From: Pseudomonas sp. B21-048
Lineage (GTDB): Bacteria > Pseudomonadota > Gammaproteobacteria > Pseudomonadales > Pseudomonadaceae
Direction: 5' to 3'
DNA: 64,000 nucleotides
NCBI RefSeq assembly: GCF_024748615.1
Contig: NZ_CP087168.1
Span: 2,418,001 to 2,482,000 of the forward strand
Position numbers and translations under genes: made by a program. The notes under the pieces are model-generated. The model was not told the DNA's origin. It did no database searches and saw nothing but the letters and a program-made list of their open reading frames with translations. Every line of letters starts with the position of its first letter. The first letter of the stretch is position 1. Below, piece by piece: positions 18,553 through 27,377 of this stretch.

Positions 18553-19836
18553 ATGAACGCTGCCATAGATGTTCTGCAGTCCACCCACCAGCACATCAAC
18601 CGCGACCGTCTGTGGCAGTCGCTCATGGACCTGGCCAAACTCGGTGCCACGGTCAAGGGCGGCGTCTGCCGGCTGGCCCTGACCGACCTCGACCGCCAGG
18701 CCCGGGACATTTTCGTGAACTGGTGCGAGGAAGCCGGCTGCACCGTTAGCATCGACGCGGTCGGCAACATCTTCGCCCGGCGTCCGGGGCGCAACCCGAA
18801 CCTGCCGCCGGTGATGACTGGCAGCCACATCGACACTCAACCCACCGGCGGCAAGTTCGACGGCTGCTTCGGCGTGCTGGCCGGGGTCGAAGTCTTGCGC
18901 ACCCTCAATGACCTGGGCGTGGAAACCGAAGCGCCGCTGGAAGTGGTGGTCTGGACCAACGAAGAAGGCTCGCGCTTCGCCCCGTGCATGATGGGCTCTG
19001 GCGTGTTCGCGGAAAAATTCACCCTCGAAGAAACCCTGGCCAAGGTCGATGCCGAGGGCGTAACCGTCGGCGAAGCCTTGAATGCCATTGGCTATGCCGG
19101 CCTGCGCAAAGTCAGTGGCCACGCCGTCGGTGCGTATTTCGAAGCCCACATCGAGCAAGGCCCGATTCTTGAGGACGAACACAAAACCATCGGCGTGGTC
19201 ATGGGCGCCCTCGGGCAGAAATGGTTCGACCTGAAACTGCGTGGCGTCGAAGCCCACGCCGGCCCGACACCGATGCACCTGCGCAAGGATGCTCTGGTCG
19301 GCGCCTCGGTGATCGTCGGCGCGGTCAATCGCGCCGCCCTCGGCCATCAACCCCACGCTTGCGGCACCGTCGGCTGCCTGCAAGCCTACCCCGGCTCGCG
19401 CAACGTGATTCCCGGCGAAGTGCGCATGACCCTGGATTTCCGTCATCTGGAACCGGCGCGACTCGATTCAATGATCGCCGAAGTTCGCGAGGTCATCGAA
19501 ACCACCTGCGAGGAACACGGCCTGACGTTCGAACTGACCCCGACCGCCGATTTTCCGCCACTGTACTTCGACAAGGATTGCGTCGAAGCAGTACGCGGTG
19601 CCGCACAAGGATTGGGTTTGTCGCACATGGACATCGTCAGCGGAGCAGGGCACGACGCGATCTTCCTCGCCGAACTCGGCCCGGCCGGGATGATCTTTGT
19701 GCCTTGCGAAGGCGGCATCAGCCACAACGAAATCGAAAACGCCGCGCCGGACGACCTGGCTGCCGGCTGTGCGGTGTTGTTGCGGGCGATGCTGGCGGCT
19801 TCGGATGCGATTGCCAGTGGTGAACTTGCGGTCTGA
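18553..19836 (+). CDS. Zn-dependent N-carbamoyl amino acid amidohydrolase (beta-ureidopropionase type)
   Basis: 427 residues, M20 metallopeptidase family. It removes the carbamoyl group from N-carbamoyl-beta-alanine or its methyl form, the third step of reductive pyrimidine degradation. Metal ligands are visible in TGSHIDTQ, GGKFDGCFG, TNEEGSRFAP, EAHIEQGP and GAGHDAIF. Allantoate amidohydrolase and L-carbamoylase share the same motifs, so the substrate rests on context: preTA, hydA and the transporter surround it. The start at 18553 has a textbook GAGGAGAT ribosome site; the in-frame GTG/ATG upstream lies in the repeat. Confidence 0.9.
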   Translation: MNAAIDVLQSTHQHINRDRLWQSLMDLAKLGATVKGGVCRLALTDLDRQARDIFVNWCEEAGCTVSIDAVGNIFARRPGRNPNLPPVMTGSHIDTQPTGGKFDGCFGVLAGVEVLRTLNDLGVETEAPLEVVVWTNEEGSRFAPCMMGSGVFAEKFTLEETLAKVDAEGVTVGEALNAIGYAGLRKVSGHAVGAYFEAHIEQGPILEDEHKTIGVVMGALGQKWFDLKLRGVEAHAGPTPMHLRKDALVGASVIVGAVNRAALGHQPHACGTVGCLQAYPGSRNVIPGEVRMTLDFRHLEPARLDSMIAEVREVIETTCEEHGLTFELTPTADFPPLYFDKDCVEAVRGAAQGLGLSHMDIVSGAGHDAIFLAELGPAGMIFVPCEGGISHNEIENAAPDDLAAGCAVLLRAMLAASDAIASGELAV

Positions 19837-19951
19837 CGATCTTTGGGTCTTTTGGTCCCGGCGGCCGCTTCATTCGCACTATCAGAACCTCCAACGGTCG
19901 TAATCTTCACAGGGCAGCGCGTCAGTGCGCCGCCGCCATCGTGGAGATCCA

Positions 19952-21448
19952 ATGAGCCAGGACGTCCTGACCACCGAAACCAATCGCCGTCAGTTGCAGC
20001 AGATCATCGCCGGCCTGTCCGAGGGGGTGATTCTGCTGGAGCTCGACCAGACCATTCTCTGGGCCAATGACGCCGCGCTGGCCATGCACGGCGTCAGTCG
20101 GATCGGTGAGCTGGGCGCCAATGCCCAGGAGTACGTGAATCGGTTTGCCTTGCGCTATCGCAACAATCACCCGGTAGCGACGCAGAATTATCCCATCAGC
20201 CGTGTTGCCCGCGGCGAGGTGTTCAGCGATGTGCTGGTTGAATTGACACCGGTGGAAAACGACGAGCGCACCTGGGTCCACAGCGTGCGCAGCATGGTAC
20301 TTGCCGACCGCGCTGGCGAGCCGGAGTCTTGGGTGCTGATCATGAACGACGTCACCGAATGGGCCAGCGCCGAGCAGCGTTTCGAAAAGACCTTCAATGC
20401 CAACCCCGCCCCGGCAGTGATCTGTCGCCTCAGCGATTTGCGCTACATCAAAGTCAATCAGGGTTTCCTGGAAATGACCGGCTATGCCCGAGATCAGGTG
20501 ATCGGCGTTTCGACCTATGAACTGGACGTACTGGAGCGTGCGGAAAACAAGGATCTGGCCAAGCAGTGTTTGCGTGACGGGGCAACCATTCCGCAGATGC
20601 AGGCCGAACTGCAATTGCCCGACGGTGGCAGCAAACAAGTGATCGTTGCCGGGCAACCGCTTGAGCTCAACGATGAAGATTGCATGCTGTTTTCTTTCGT
20701 CGACATGGAGCTGCGGCACAAGGCTGAAATTGCCCTGCGCCAGAGCGAAGAACAGTTCGCCAAAGCTTTTCGCCTCACCCCGGTGCCGATTCTGGTGTGC
20801 AGTGCCGACGATCAAGTGGTGATGGATGTCAACGAAGCTTTTCTCGATACCCTCGCGTACCTCAGTGAAGAGGTGGTCGGCAAGACCGTGGCGCAACTCG
20901 GTTTCATTGATGATGCGCAGGCCCGAACGCGACTGTTTGCGGCCCTGGAGAAAACCGGGCGCGTTGATCGCATTGATGTCAGGGTGCGCAGGAAGGACAC
21001 CGGATCGATCGATTGCGCGGTCTCGGCGGACACCGTAAACATTCGAGACGGCACTTGTTATCTGCTGGTGTTGATGGACATTACTGAGCGCAAACGCACC
21101 GAGCTGGAACTGGTCTCGGCGATCGAAGAGGTGATGAAGGATGCTTCCTGGTTCAGCCGCACGCTGATCGAAAAACTGGCCAATGTGAAGAACGTCAATT
21201 CGCCGCAGTTGCCCAGTGTGTCGTTCACCGACCTGACCGCCCGGGAGCGCGATGTGCTCGGCCTGATCTGTGAAGGCTTGGCCGACAAGGAAATCGCCGC
21301 GCGCCTGAAACTGGCGCCTAATACGGTGCGCAATCATGTTTCGACGGTGTATTCCAAACTCGACGTGCACAGCCGGAGTGAGGCGATAGTATGGGCCCGC
21401 GAACGGGGTTTGTTCTCCGGCGAGAGCCGTTCCAAGGGTGGAAGTTAA
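19952..21448 (+). CDS. PAS-domain LuxR-type transcriptional regulator
   Basis: 498 residues. Three PAS-like sensor modules occupy roughly 10-140, 145-265 and 270-385. A C-terminal LuxR helix-turn-helix follows (about 430-490: LTARERDVLGLICEGLADKE then NTVRNHVSTVYSKLDVHSR). No membrane segment is seen, so a cytoplasmic small-molecule or redox sensor that binds DNA directly is likely. The start has a GTGGAG site. It follows the amidohydrolase gene by 115 bases on the same strand, so it may regulate pyrimidine use. The ligand is unknown. Confidence 0.85.
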   Translation: MSQDVLTTETNRRQLQQIIAGLSEGVILLELDQTILWANDAALAMHGVSRIGELGANAQEYVNRFALRYRNNHPVATQNYPISRVARGEVFSDVLVELTPVENDERTWVHSVRSMVLADRAGEPESWVLIMNDVTEWASAEQRFEKTFNANPAPAVICRLSDLRYIKVNQGFLEMTGYARDQVIGVSTYELDVLERAENKDLAKQCLRDGATIPQMQAELQLPDGGSKQVIVAGQPLELNDEDCMLFSFVDMELRHKAEIALRQSEEQFAKAFRLTPVPILVCSADDQVVMDVNEAFLDTLAYLSEEVVGKTVAQLGFIDDAQARTRLFAALEKTGRVDRIDVRVRRKDTGSIDCAVSADTVNIRDGTCYLLVLMDITERKRTELELVSAIEEVMKDASWFSRTLIEKLANVKNVNSPQLPSVSFTDLTARERDVLGLICEGLADKEIAARLKLAPNTVRNHVSTVYSKLDVHSRSEAIVWARERGLFSGESRSKGGS

Positions 21449-21581
21449 GGTGCAAATGCACTAGAGGCAGTGGTGCAATTTCATGTGTTGGTCGCAGGAG
21501 GCTTTTTCTAGGCTGTCAGGGTGCGATACGTGGCTTCGGTCAGTGTCGCGTCCTCTTTGACGCCGCTAAAGGAACTGCCAC

Positions 21582-21644
21582 ATGAGTGCAAATAAATCAG
21601 CAATGCAGTCGATTTTCTGCCGTCGCCCAGGTGAATCGGGATGA
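21582..21644 (+). CDS. Possible 20-residue upstream peptide coupled to the DUF1652 gene
   Basis: ATG 21582 follows an AAAGGAA ribosome site and opens a 20-codon frame (MSANKSAMQSIFCRRPGESG). Its TGA overlaps the ATG of the DUF1652 gene in the string ATGA. The overlap and ribosome site suggest translational coupling, but no homologue is known to me and it may be chance. Confidence 0.3.
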   Translation: MSANKSAMQSIFCRRPGESG

Positions 21645-21889
21645 TTTGTTTGACGCAATTGCGTATGCAACTGGAACGGAGTTTTTCCCCATTGGCCTGT
21701 GAGTGTGCGCTCACAGGGGGTAATTCGTTGACGGTGAAGCTTTATCATCCGACTACGGGACAGGTGGATCTGGTCGTCAGTGGGTTGAGTGTGGCGACAC
21801 TCCGCACGCCAGAGGCGCTGGCGGGGCTGATTGAAGAGTTGCGCTATGAGCTTGAAAGTAGCGGCCTGCATCGGTCCAGCGCTTTATAG
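21641..21889 (+). CDS. DUF1652 family protein
   Basis: 82 residues. It matches the small Pseudomonas DUF1652 family by its central pattern PLACECALTGGNSLTVKLYHP and the closing IEELRYELESS. An AGGTGAA ribosome site stands before ATG 21641. The function of the family is unknown; it has no signal peptide or membrane segment and is probably a small cytoplasmic protein. The gene stands alone apart from a possible 20-codon upstream frame. Confidence 0.8.
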   Translation: MICLTQLRMQLERSFSPLACECALTGGNSLTVKLYHPTTGQVDLVVSGLSVATLRTPEALAGLIEELRYELESSGLHRSSAL

Positions 21890-21993
21890 GAAGCGTAAAA
21901 GGATACGAGCTGATTTTTCCAGGATCGGTCCATGGATTTTGTAGGGCTGTTCTGTTGTCACAAAGGTGTCGATCACTTATCGCGGGTCAGTCT

Positions 21994-22215
21994 ATGAACA
22001 TTCTTGGGAAACGCGTTTTTTCGCCACTGCCGCTCGCACTCAGTGCAGCGATTCTCGGCGGTTGTGCCAGTCCGCCGCCTCCACCCCCCGCTACGCCACC
22101 ACCGCCACCGGTTCGTACCTGTCAGACCTCCGAAAACACCGATGTGCAGGGTGATATGAGGGTTGAAGGGCAGGTGACCCGGACCACGACCCTGACCCGT
22201 TGCGTGACTCAATAG
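21994..22215 (+). CDS. Small proline-rich lipoprotein
   Basis: 73 residues from ATG 21994. A short basic start, a hydrophobic stretch (PLPLALSAAI) and the lipobox LGGC at about residue 24 mark a lipoprotein. Two runs of proline (PPPPPPATPPPPP) follow, then a short region with Cys residues (RTCQTSEN, TRCVTQ) that could pair. The proline runs suggest an extended spacer between the membrane and a small C-terminal piece. Function unknown. The in-frame TTG at 21955 is less likely because it would put a charged segment before the signal. Confidence 0.75.
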   Translation: MNILGKRVFSPLPLALSAAILGGCASPPPPPPATPPPPPVRTCQTSENTDVQGDMRVEGQVTRTTTLTRCVTQ

Positions 22216-22253
22216 GCCTGACAAGGCTGCAACGTAATGGCGTTTCGGTGTTT

Positions 22254-22279
22254 CGCCAGTGGCCCTTTGGCCACTGGCG
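22254..22279. terminator. Hairpin after the lipoprotein gene
   Basis: CGCCAGTGGCC, loop CTTT, GGCCACTGGCG: perfect 11-base arms, 38 bases behind the lipoprotein stop. There is no T run after it, so it is either a weak terminator or a small repeat element. Confidence 0.5.
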
Positions 22280-22309
22280 AAGATGGCCGGTTCGTCCTCC
22301 GATTAAACA

Positions 22310-22346
22310 AAAAGGCAGCCCTGAGGTATTCCTGAGGCTGCCTTTT
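22310..22346. terminator. Bidirectional rho-independent terminator
   Basis: AAAAGGCAGCC and GGCTGCCTTTT pair around a 15-base loop. The stem is flanked by A on the left and T on the right, so it can stop transcription from both the lipoprotein gene and the convergent SDR gene, which ends at 22365. Confidence 0.85.
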
Positions 22347-22364
22347 CTTATCTGCAAGAACAGA

Positions 22365-23132
22365 TCAGGACAAGAACCCGCCATCCACATTCAACGAAAC
22401 CCCAGTCGTGTAGCTCGAAGCATCACTCGCCAGGTACAACACCGCACCGGCCATTTCACTCGGATCCGCCACACGCTTGAGCGGAATCTGCTGCAGCGCG
22501 GTTTTCAGGATGGCGTCGTTCTTCACCAGCGTCGAAGCGAATTGGGTGTCGGTCAGCCCTGGCAGCAGCGCGTTGCAACGGATGCCAAACTGCGCACACT
22601 CCTTGGCGAAGACTTTGGTCATGTTGATCACCGCTGCCTTGGTCACCGAGTAGATGCCCTGGAAGATCCCCGGCGAGATACCGTTGATCGAGGCAACGTT
22701 GATGATGCTGCCGCCGCCGTGTTCGCGCATCAGCTTGCCGGCTTCCACCGACATGAAGAAGTAGCCACGAATGTTCACGTCGACGGTTTTCTGGAAGGCG
22801 CCGAGGTCGGTGTCCAGGACGTTGCAGAACTGCGGATTGGTCACGGCGTTGTTGACCAGAATGTCCAGGCGCCCGAACTGTTCGCGAATGCCGACGAAGA
22901 CTTGGGTGATCTGTTCCATTTCACCGATGTGGCAGGCGATTGCGGTGGCCTTGCCGCCGGCGGCGTTGATTGCGTCAGCGACGTGCTGGCAGCCTTCGAG
23001 TTTGCGGCTTGAGACGATGACGTGGGCACCTTGCTGCGCCAGCAGTTTGGCGATGGCTTCACCGATACCGCGGCTGGCGCCTGAGACGAAAGCGATCTTG
23101 CCGTCGAGGTCGAACAACTGAGTCCTGGACAT
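22365..23132 (-). CDS. SDR family oxidoreductase
   Basis: 255 residues, classical short-chain dehydrogenase. Cofactor motif SGASRGIG at about 18-25, NNAVTNP in place of the usual NNAG, catalytic serine region INVASINGISPG and the YSVTK active-site pair. VDGGFLS at the end is the usual closing segment. SSRK after the second strand suggests NADP preference, which is inference. It follows the phosphotransferase gene on the same strand by 38 bases. In pseudomonads this pair travels with acyl-CoA dehydrogenase genes, so lipid or alcohol metabolism is likely. Confidence 0.88.
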   Translation of the reverse strand: MSRTQLFDLDGKIAFVSGASRGIGEAIAKLLAQQGAHVIVSSRKLEGCQHVADAINAAGGKATAIACHIGEMEQITQVFVGIREQFGRLDILVNNAVTNPQFCNVLDTDLGAFQKTVDVNIRGYFFMSVEAGKLMREHGGGSIINVASINGISPGIFQGIYSVTKAAVINMTKVFAKECAQFGIRCNALLPGLTDTQFASTLVKNDAILKTALQQIPLKRVADPSEMAGAVLYLASDASSYTTGVSLNVDGGFLS

Positions 23133-23170
23133 GATTTTTCCTTGTTTTGGGGCCCGATCAGCGGTCGTGA

Positions 23171-24238
23171 TCAGAGGCTGGATTTCGAGATGACTTGCAG
23201 GCTCATCTGCTCCAGCAGTGTGTTCATGTGAATGAACTGTGCGAAGCGTTTGTCCTGGGTCTGACCCTGGAAGAAGCGGTAGTAGATCTGCTGCACGATG
23301 CCGGCCAGACGGAACAGGCCGTAGGTGTAGTAGAAGTCGAAATTGTCGATCTGGATGCCCGCGCGCTCGGCGTAGTAATCGACGAACTCACGGCGGGTCA
23401 GCATGCCGGGGGCATGGCTTGGCTGGCGGCGCATCAATTGCACCGGCGCCGGGTCGTCGGCTTCGATCCAGTAGGCGAGGGTGTTGCCCAAGTCCATCAG
23501 CGGGTCGCCGAGGGTGGTCAGCTCCCAATCCAGCACGCCGATGATCTGCATCGGGTTCTCGGGGTCGAGGATCACGTTGTCGAAGCGGTAATCATTGTGG
23601 ACGATGCTCGATGTCGGGTGATCGGCTGGCATTTTGTCATTGAGCCAGGCCTTGACCGCTTCCCACTTCGGCGCATCCGGGGTCAGGGCCTTTTCGTAGC
23701 GCTCGCTCCAGCCTTTGATTTGTCGCGCGACATAACCTTCGGGTTTGCCGAGGTCGCCCAAGCCACAGGCCTTGTAGTCGACCTGATGCAGTTCCACGAA
23801 CTTGTCGATGAAGCTTTTGCACAGGGTTTCGGTCTTCGCTGAATCAAGGCCCAGTTCCGGCGGCAGTTCGGCGCGCAGGATGATGCCCTTGAGCCGTTCC
23901 ATCACATAAAACTCGGCGCCGATTAGCGATTCGTCGGTGCAGTGCACGTAGGCTTTGGGGCAATAAGGGAAACAGTCCCGCAGCTGATTGAGAATGCGAA
24001 ATTCGCGGCCCATGTCATGGGCAGACTTGGCCTTGTGACCGAACGGTGGCCGACGCAGGACGAATTCCTGTTCGGGGTATTCCAGCAGGTAAGTCAGGTT
24101 CGACGCACCGCCCGGAAACTGGCTGATTGTCGGCAAACCGCTCAGGCCAGGAATGTGCGCCTTGAGGTACGGATCGATCAGGCTGGCATCGAGTTCTTCG
24201 CCGGAGCGGATACGGGTGGACTGATCAGTAAGCGCCAT
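23171..24238 (-). CDS. Phosphotransferase family protein (APH/ACAD10-like)
   Basis: 355 residues. The kinase-like core has the catalytic loop IVHNDYRFDNVILD and the metal-binding GVLDWELTTLGDPLMDLG, the pattern of the aminoglycoside phosphotransferase superfamily and of the kinase domain of ACAD10/11. It probably phosphorylates a small hydroxylated molecule, possibly a hydroxyacyl-CoA as in ACAD10/11, rather than an antibiotic. It begins at ATG 24238 and is followed by the SDR gene. The 226-base gap upstream contains a weak REP-like GGGAGTGGGCTTGCTTGCGA and nothing else. Confidence 0.85.
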   Translation of the reverse strand: MALTDQSTRIRSGEELDASLIDPYLKAHIPGLSGLPTISQFPGGASNLTYLLEYPEQEFVLRRPPFGHKAKSAHDMGREFRILNQLRDCFPYCPKAYVHCTDESLIGAEFYVMERLKGIILRAELPPELGLDSAKTETLCKSFIDKFVELHQVDYKACGLGDLGKPEGYVARQIKGWSERYEKALTPDAPKWEAVKAWLNDKMPADHPTSSIVHNDYRFDNVILDPENPMQIIGVLDWELTTLGDPLMDLGNTLAYWIEADDPAPVQLMRRQPSHAPGMLTRREFVDYYAERAGIQIDNFDFYYTYGLFRLAGIVQQIYYRFFQGQTQDKRFAQFIHMNTLLEQMSLQVISKSSL

Positions 24239-24464
24239 GCTTATCCCTTCTGCTTATTTTGGAGGCCAGACATCATTGGCTAATCTAAGGGGGCGCCGGG
24301 GTGGCCACAAGCGCGGCACGGTCTTATAGGCTAGCGTGTTGCTGGATAATCAGCGCGCCTGATTCGCGCGATCAAACGGTGGGAGTGGGCTTGCTTGCGA
24401 TATAGATAAGGCTTCAGCAGGATCACTCCAGCGCTTGAACCAGCAGCGTACCTTTGTACGTTCT

Positions 24465-25436
24465 TTAGGGATTGTGCCGGGTGGCTGCCGTCGGCGGTGG
24501 TAAAGCAATCGGGGTCAGGACCGGTTGACCGGAAAAAAACGCCGTCAGGTTCTTGCCGACCAGTTCCACGGTGCCTTGGGTGGCTTCCGGGGACAATCCG
24601 GCGACATGCGGGGTCAGAATTACGTTGGCCAACCTCTTCAGAGCGTCCGGCACCTGGGGTTCGTTATCGAAGACATCCAGCGCGGCACCGGCGATCCGTC
24701 GCCGTTCCAGCGCGCTGATCAGGTCTGCCGTGACGATCACGCTGGCCCGCGCGATGTTGACGATAAATCCGTCGGGCCCCAAAGCGTCGAGTACCTGCCT
24801 GTTGATCAAGTGTTGGGTGCCGAGCCCGCCGGGTGCGGCAATGATCAGGAAATCCGAGTGGCGTGCCAGTTCGACCGGTGTCGAGCAGAAGCTATAGGGT
24901 ACGTCGCTGCGATGCTGGCGGTTGTGGTAGCTCACGCTCATGTCGAAGCCGTTGGCGGCCCGTTTGGCGATCGCGATGCCGACGGCCCCAAGGCCGAGGA
25001 TGCCCAGGCGTTTGCCGGCCAGGGAAGGGCGCATGATTTTCGGCCACTCGCCCCGACGCACGGCAGCATCGGCCCGAGGGATATCCCGCACCAGTGCCAG
25101 CAGCAACGCCATGGCATGGTCGGCGACAGAAGAGGCATTGACGCCGGCCCCATTGGTGACGGTGATGCCGCGGTCGGCGGCGGCTTGCAAGTCGACATGC
25201 TCGTAGCCGGCGCCGATCACGCAGATGATTTTGAGATTGGGCAGGGCGGCAATTTCATTGGCGTGCAGGCCCAATGGGCCGCGCGTCAGCACCGCATCGA
25301 TCTGACCGCCCTGTCGGGCAATGGCTTCGGCGCGCTCGGACGGGGTCGGGGCGAGGATCAGATAAAACCCCTGACGTTCGAGAATCGGCAGGTATTCATT
25401 GATGGTTTCAACCAGTACCAGAACAGTTGCGGTCAT
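24465..25436 (-). CDS. D-isomer-specific 2-hydroxyacid dehydrogenase
   Basis: 323 residues. NAD(P)-dependent reduction of 2-oxo acids such as glyoxylate or hydroxypyruvate is expected. Visible motifs: NGAGVNASSVADHAMAL, the nucleotide site LGILGLGAVGIAIAKR, the catalytic Arg in NIARASVI, Glu in DVFDNEPQVP and His in TPHVAGLS. The residues after the second strand (SYHNR) fit NADP use. It appears to stand alone. The exact substrate cannot be read from sequence. Confidence 0.88.
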   Translation of the reverse strand: MTATVLVLVETINEYLPILERQGFYLILAPTPSERAEAIARQGGQIDAVLTRGPLGLHANEIAALPNLKIICVIGAGYEHVDLQAAADRGITVTNGAGVNASSVADHAMALLLALVRDIPRADAAVRRGEWPKIMRPSLAGKRLGILGLGAVGIAIAKRAANGFDMSVSYHNRQHRSDVPYSFCSTPVELARHSDFLIIAAPGGLGTQHLINRQVLDALGPDGFIVNIARASVIVTADLISALERRRIAGAALDVFDNEPQVPDALKRLANVILTPHVAGLSPEATQGTVELVGKNLTAFFSGQPVLTPIALPPPTAATRHNP

Positions 25437-25895
25437 GCTGGGCTCCTGCGGGCAGCGGAATATCGGGTGCTCGAACGTCGCTTCAGATTGCTGACTCCAG
25501 AGCGGTTTGGCAATGGCCAGGGGTTTTGGCTCCCGGTGGCGAAGCCTGCGATCCTTCTAATGACAACACTAGATCAGTGCGAGGCAGATGGTGGGAGTTT
25601 GTCCACTATCCGTAGGAGCGAGCGGTGCGGCGATCCGACTTGCCCGCGAACCAGTCGCCCCGGTCCATCAGGAGTACCGCGTTATCGTTCTTCGCGGGCA
25701 AGTCGGATCGCCGCACCGCTCGCTCCTACGGGCTAACCGCATCTGATCCGCACAACCATTGCTCAGCTAAGTCTTTGCTTCTGTAGCCTAATCCCGGACA
25801 ATCGCGCCCCTGTTTCGGCCAGGGCGCTGCCTGTCGGTTTTTTCCGACTCGTCCTGACCGGGTGGCAAGTGACCGGAAAGCGGAGAACCGACCGG
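25437..25895. other. 459-base intergenic region with a REPIN
   Basis: Divergent spacer between the hydroxyacid dehydrogenase and the amino-acid transporter genes. The central part is the large hairpin at 25611-25730. The rest shows no coding pattern I trust. The transporter's CGGAGA ribosome site is at about 25881. Confidence 0.7.
25611..25730. repeat. REPIN with perfect 40-base arms
   Basis: The 40 bases at 25611-25650 (starting CGTAGGAGCGAGCGGTGCGG) are exactly complementary to 25691-25730, around a 40-base loop. Each arm is a REP unit (GTAGGAGCGAG...TTGCCCGCGAA). The same REP core occurs at 34720-34794. Perfect identity across 40 bases suggests recent mobility or conversion. Confidence 0.95.
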
Positions 25896-27176
25896 ATGAA
25901 TGATCAGGCCAATAGCGTCGACGAACGCTATGTAGCGGCGACACCAGCGAGCCTCGAAAGCTGGAATCGCCATGACACCACCTGGATGCTGGGCCTGTTT
26001 GGCACGGCAATCGGGGCCGGTACCCTGTTTTTGCCGATCAACGCGGGGCTGGGCGGCTTCTGGCCGCTGCTGATCCTGGCATTGTTGGCGTTCCCCATGA
26101 CGTTTTACGCACACCGTGGCCTGACCCGCTTTGTGTTGTCCGGCCGCGAAGGCGCCGACATCACCGAAGTGGTGGAAGAACACTTCGGCATCAAGGCCGG
26201 CGCGTTGATCACGTTGCTGTATTTCTTCGCGATCTTCCCGATCCTGCTGATCTACAGCGTGGCCCTGACCAACACCGTGGGCAGTTTCCTCGAGCATCAA
26301 CTGCACATCATGCCGCCACCGCGCGCCGTGCTGTCGTTCGTATTGATTCTCGGCCTGTTGGCCGTGGTGCGCTGCGGTGAGCAGGTGATCGTCAAGGCCA
26401 TGAGCCTGATGGTGTATCCGTTCATCGTCGCGCTGCTGTTCCTGGCGGTGTTCCTGGTTCCGCACTGGAATGGCGGCATCCTCAGCACCGCCACCACGCT
26501 ACCTGAGCCCTCGGCGTTGCTGCACACCCTGTGGCTGGCGATTCCGGTGATGGTGTTCTCGTTCAACCACTCGCCGATCATCTCGGCGTTCGCGGTGGAT
26601 CAGAAGCGTCGCCATGGCGCGCATGCCCAAGAACGCAGCTCGCAGATCCTGTCACGCGCCCATATCTTGATGGTGGTGATGGTGCTGTTCTTCGTTTTCA
26701 GTTGCGTGCTGACCCTGTCTCCGGCGCAATTGGCGGAAGCCAAGGCGCAGAATTTGTCGATCCTGTCGTACCTGGCCAACCACTTCAGCAACCCGACCAT
26801 CGCCTTCGCGGCGCCGTTGATTGCTTTCGTGGCCATTTCCAAGTCGTTCCTGGGCCACTACATCGGCGCCAGTGAAGGCTTGAAGGGGCTGATCGTCAAG
26901 AGCGGCAAACGCCCGGCACCGAAGACGCTGGACCGCATGACCGCCGCGTTCATGCTGGTGGTCTGCTGGATCGTTGCCACGCTGAACCCGAGCATTCTGG
27001 GGATGATCGAAACCCTCGGTGGCCCGGTCATCGCGGCAATCCTGTTCCTGATGCCGATGTACGCGATCCGCAAGGTTCCGGCCATGGCGCGTTATCGTGG
27101 CCAAGCCTCTAACGTCTTCGTGACGGCGGTGGGCCTGGTGGCGATTACGGCGTTGATCTACTCCCTGACTGCTTGA
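25896..27176 (+). CDS. HAAAP-family amino-acid transporter (serine/threonine type)
   Basis: 426 residues with about eleven membrane segments. The first helix carries MLGLFGTAIGAGTLFLPI, the signature of the hydroxy/aromatic amino acid permease family (SdaC, TdcC, YhaO). The charged stretch FAVDQKRRHGAHAQERSS lies in a cytoplasmic loop. ATG 25896 is chosen over 25869 because CGGAGA precedes it. Most likely a proton or sodium symporter for serine or a related amino acid; the substrate is not readable from sequence. Confidence 0.87.
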   Translation: MNDQANSVDERYVAATPASLESWNRHDTTWMLGLFGTAIGAGTLFLPINAGLGGFWPLLILALLAFPMTFYAHRGLTRFVLSGREGADITEVVEEHFGIKAGALITLLYFFAIFPILLIYSVALTNTVGSFLEHQLHIMPPPRAVLSFVLILGLLAVVRCGEQVIVKAMSLMVYPFIVALLFLAVFLVPHWNGGILSTATTLPEPSALLHTLWLAIPVMVFSFNHSPIISAFAVDQKRRHGAHAQERSSQILSRAHILMVVMVLFFVFSCVLTLSPAQLAEAKAQNLSILSYLANHFSNPTIAFAAPLIAFVAISKSFLGHYIGASEGLKGLIVKSGKRPAPKTLDRMTAAFMLVVCWIVATLNPSILGMIETLGGPVIAAILFLMPMYAIRKVPAMARYRGQASNVFVTAVGLVAITALIYSLTA

Positions 27177-27185
27177 CCACCATGC

Positions 27186-27300
27186 TGATCATTCCCACGC
27201 TCCGCGTGGGAATGCAGCCCGGGACGCTCCGCGTCCCTTTCGAGAGCTGGAACGCGGAGCGTCCCTTGAGGCATTCCCACGCGGAGCGTGGGAACGATCA
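27186..27300. repeat. REP-type double-hairpin repeat, copy 4
   Basis: TGATCATTCCCACGCTCCGC through GTGGGAACGATCA, 115 bases. It has both hairpins intact (GGGACGCTCCGCGTCC with GGAACGCGGAGCGTCC). It lies between the convergent transporter and acnB genes, next to the acnB terminator. Confidence 0.9.
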
Positions 27301-27323
27301 GGCAACGCGGTCTTCCTGAAGGC

Positions 27324-27363
27324 AAAAAAAACGCCGCTCATCTCACGATGGGCGGCGTTTTTT
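27324..27363 (-). terminator. Rho-independent terminator of acnB
   Basis: CGCCGC-T-CATC, loop TCAC, GATG-G-GCGGCG, flanked by a run of A on the left and T on the right. Reading leftward from acnB (which stops at 27378) the stem is followed by at least seven T. The T run on the right lets it also serve the opposite direction. Confidence 0.88.
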
Positions 27364-27377
27364 ATGGCGTTGTAACG

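Noticed and set aside
23171..24238. Aminoglycoside resistance gene
   Set aside because: It has the superfamily kinase motifs but sits beside an SDR gene in a lipid-type context and matches the ACAD10-like branch.
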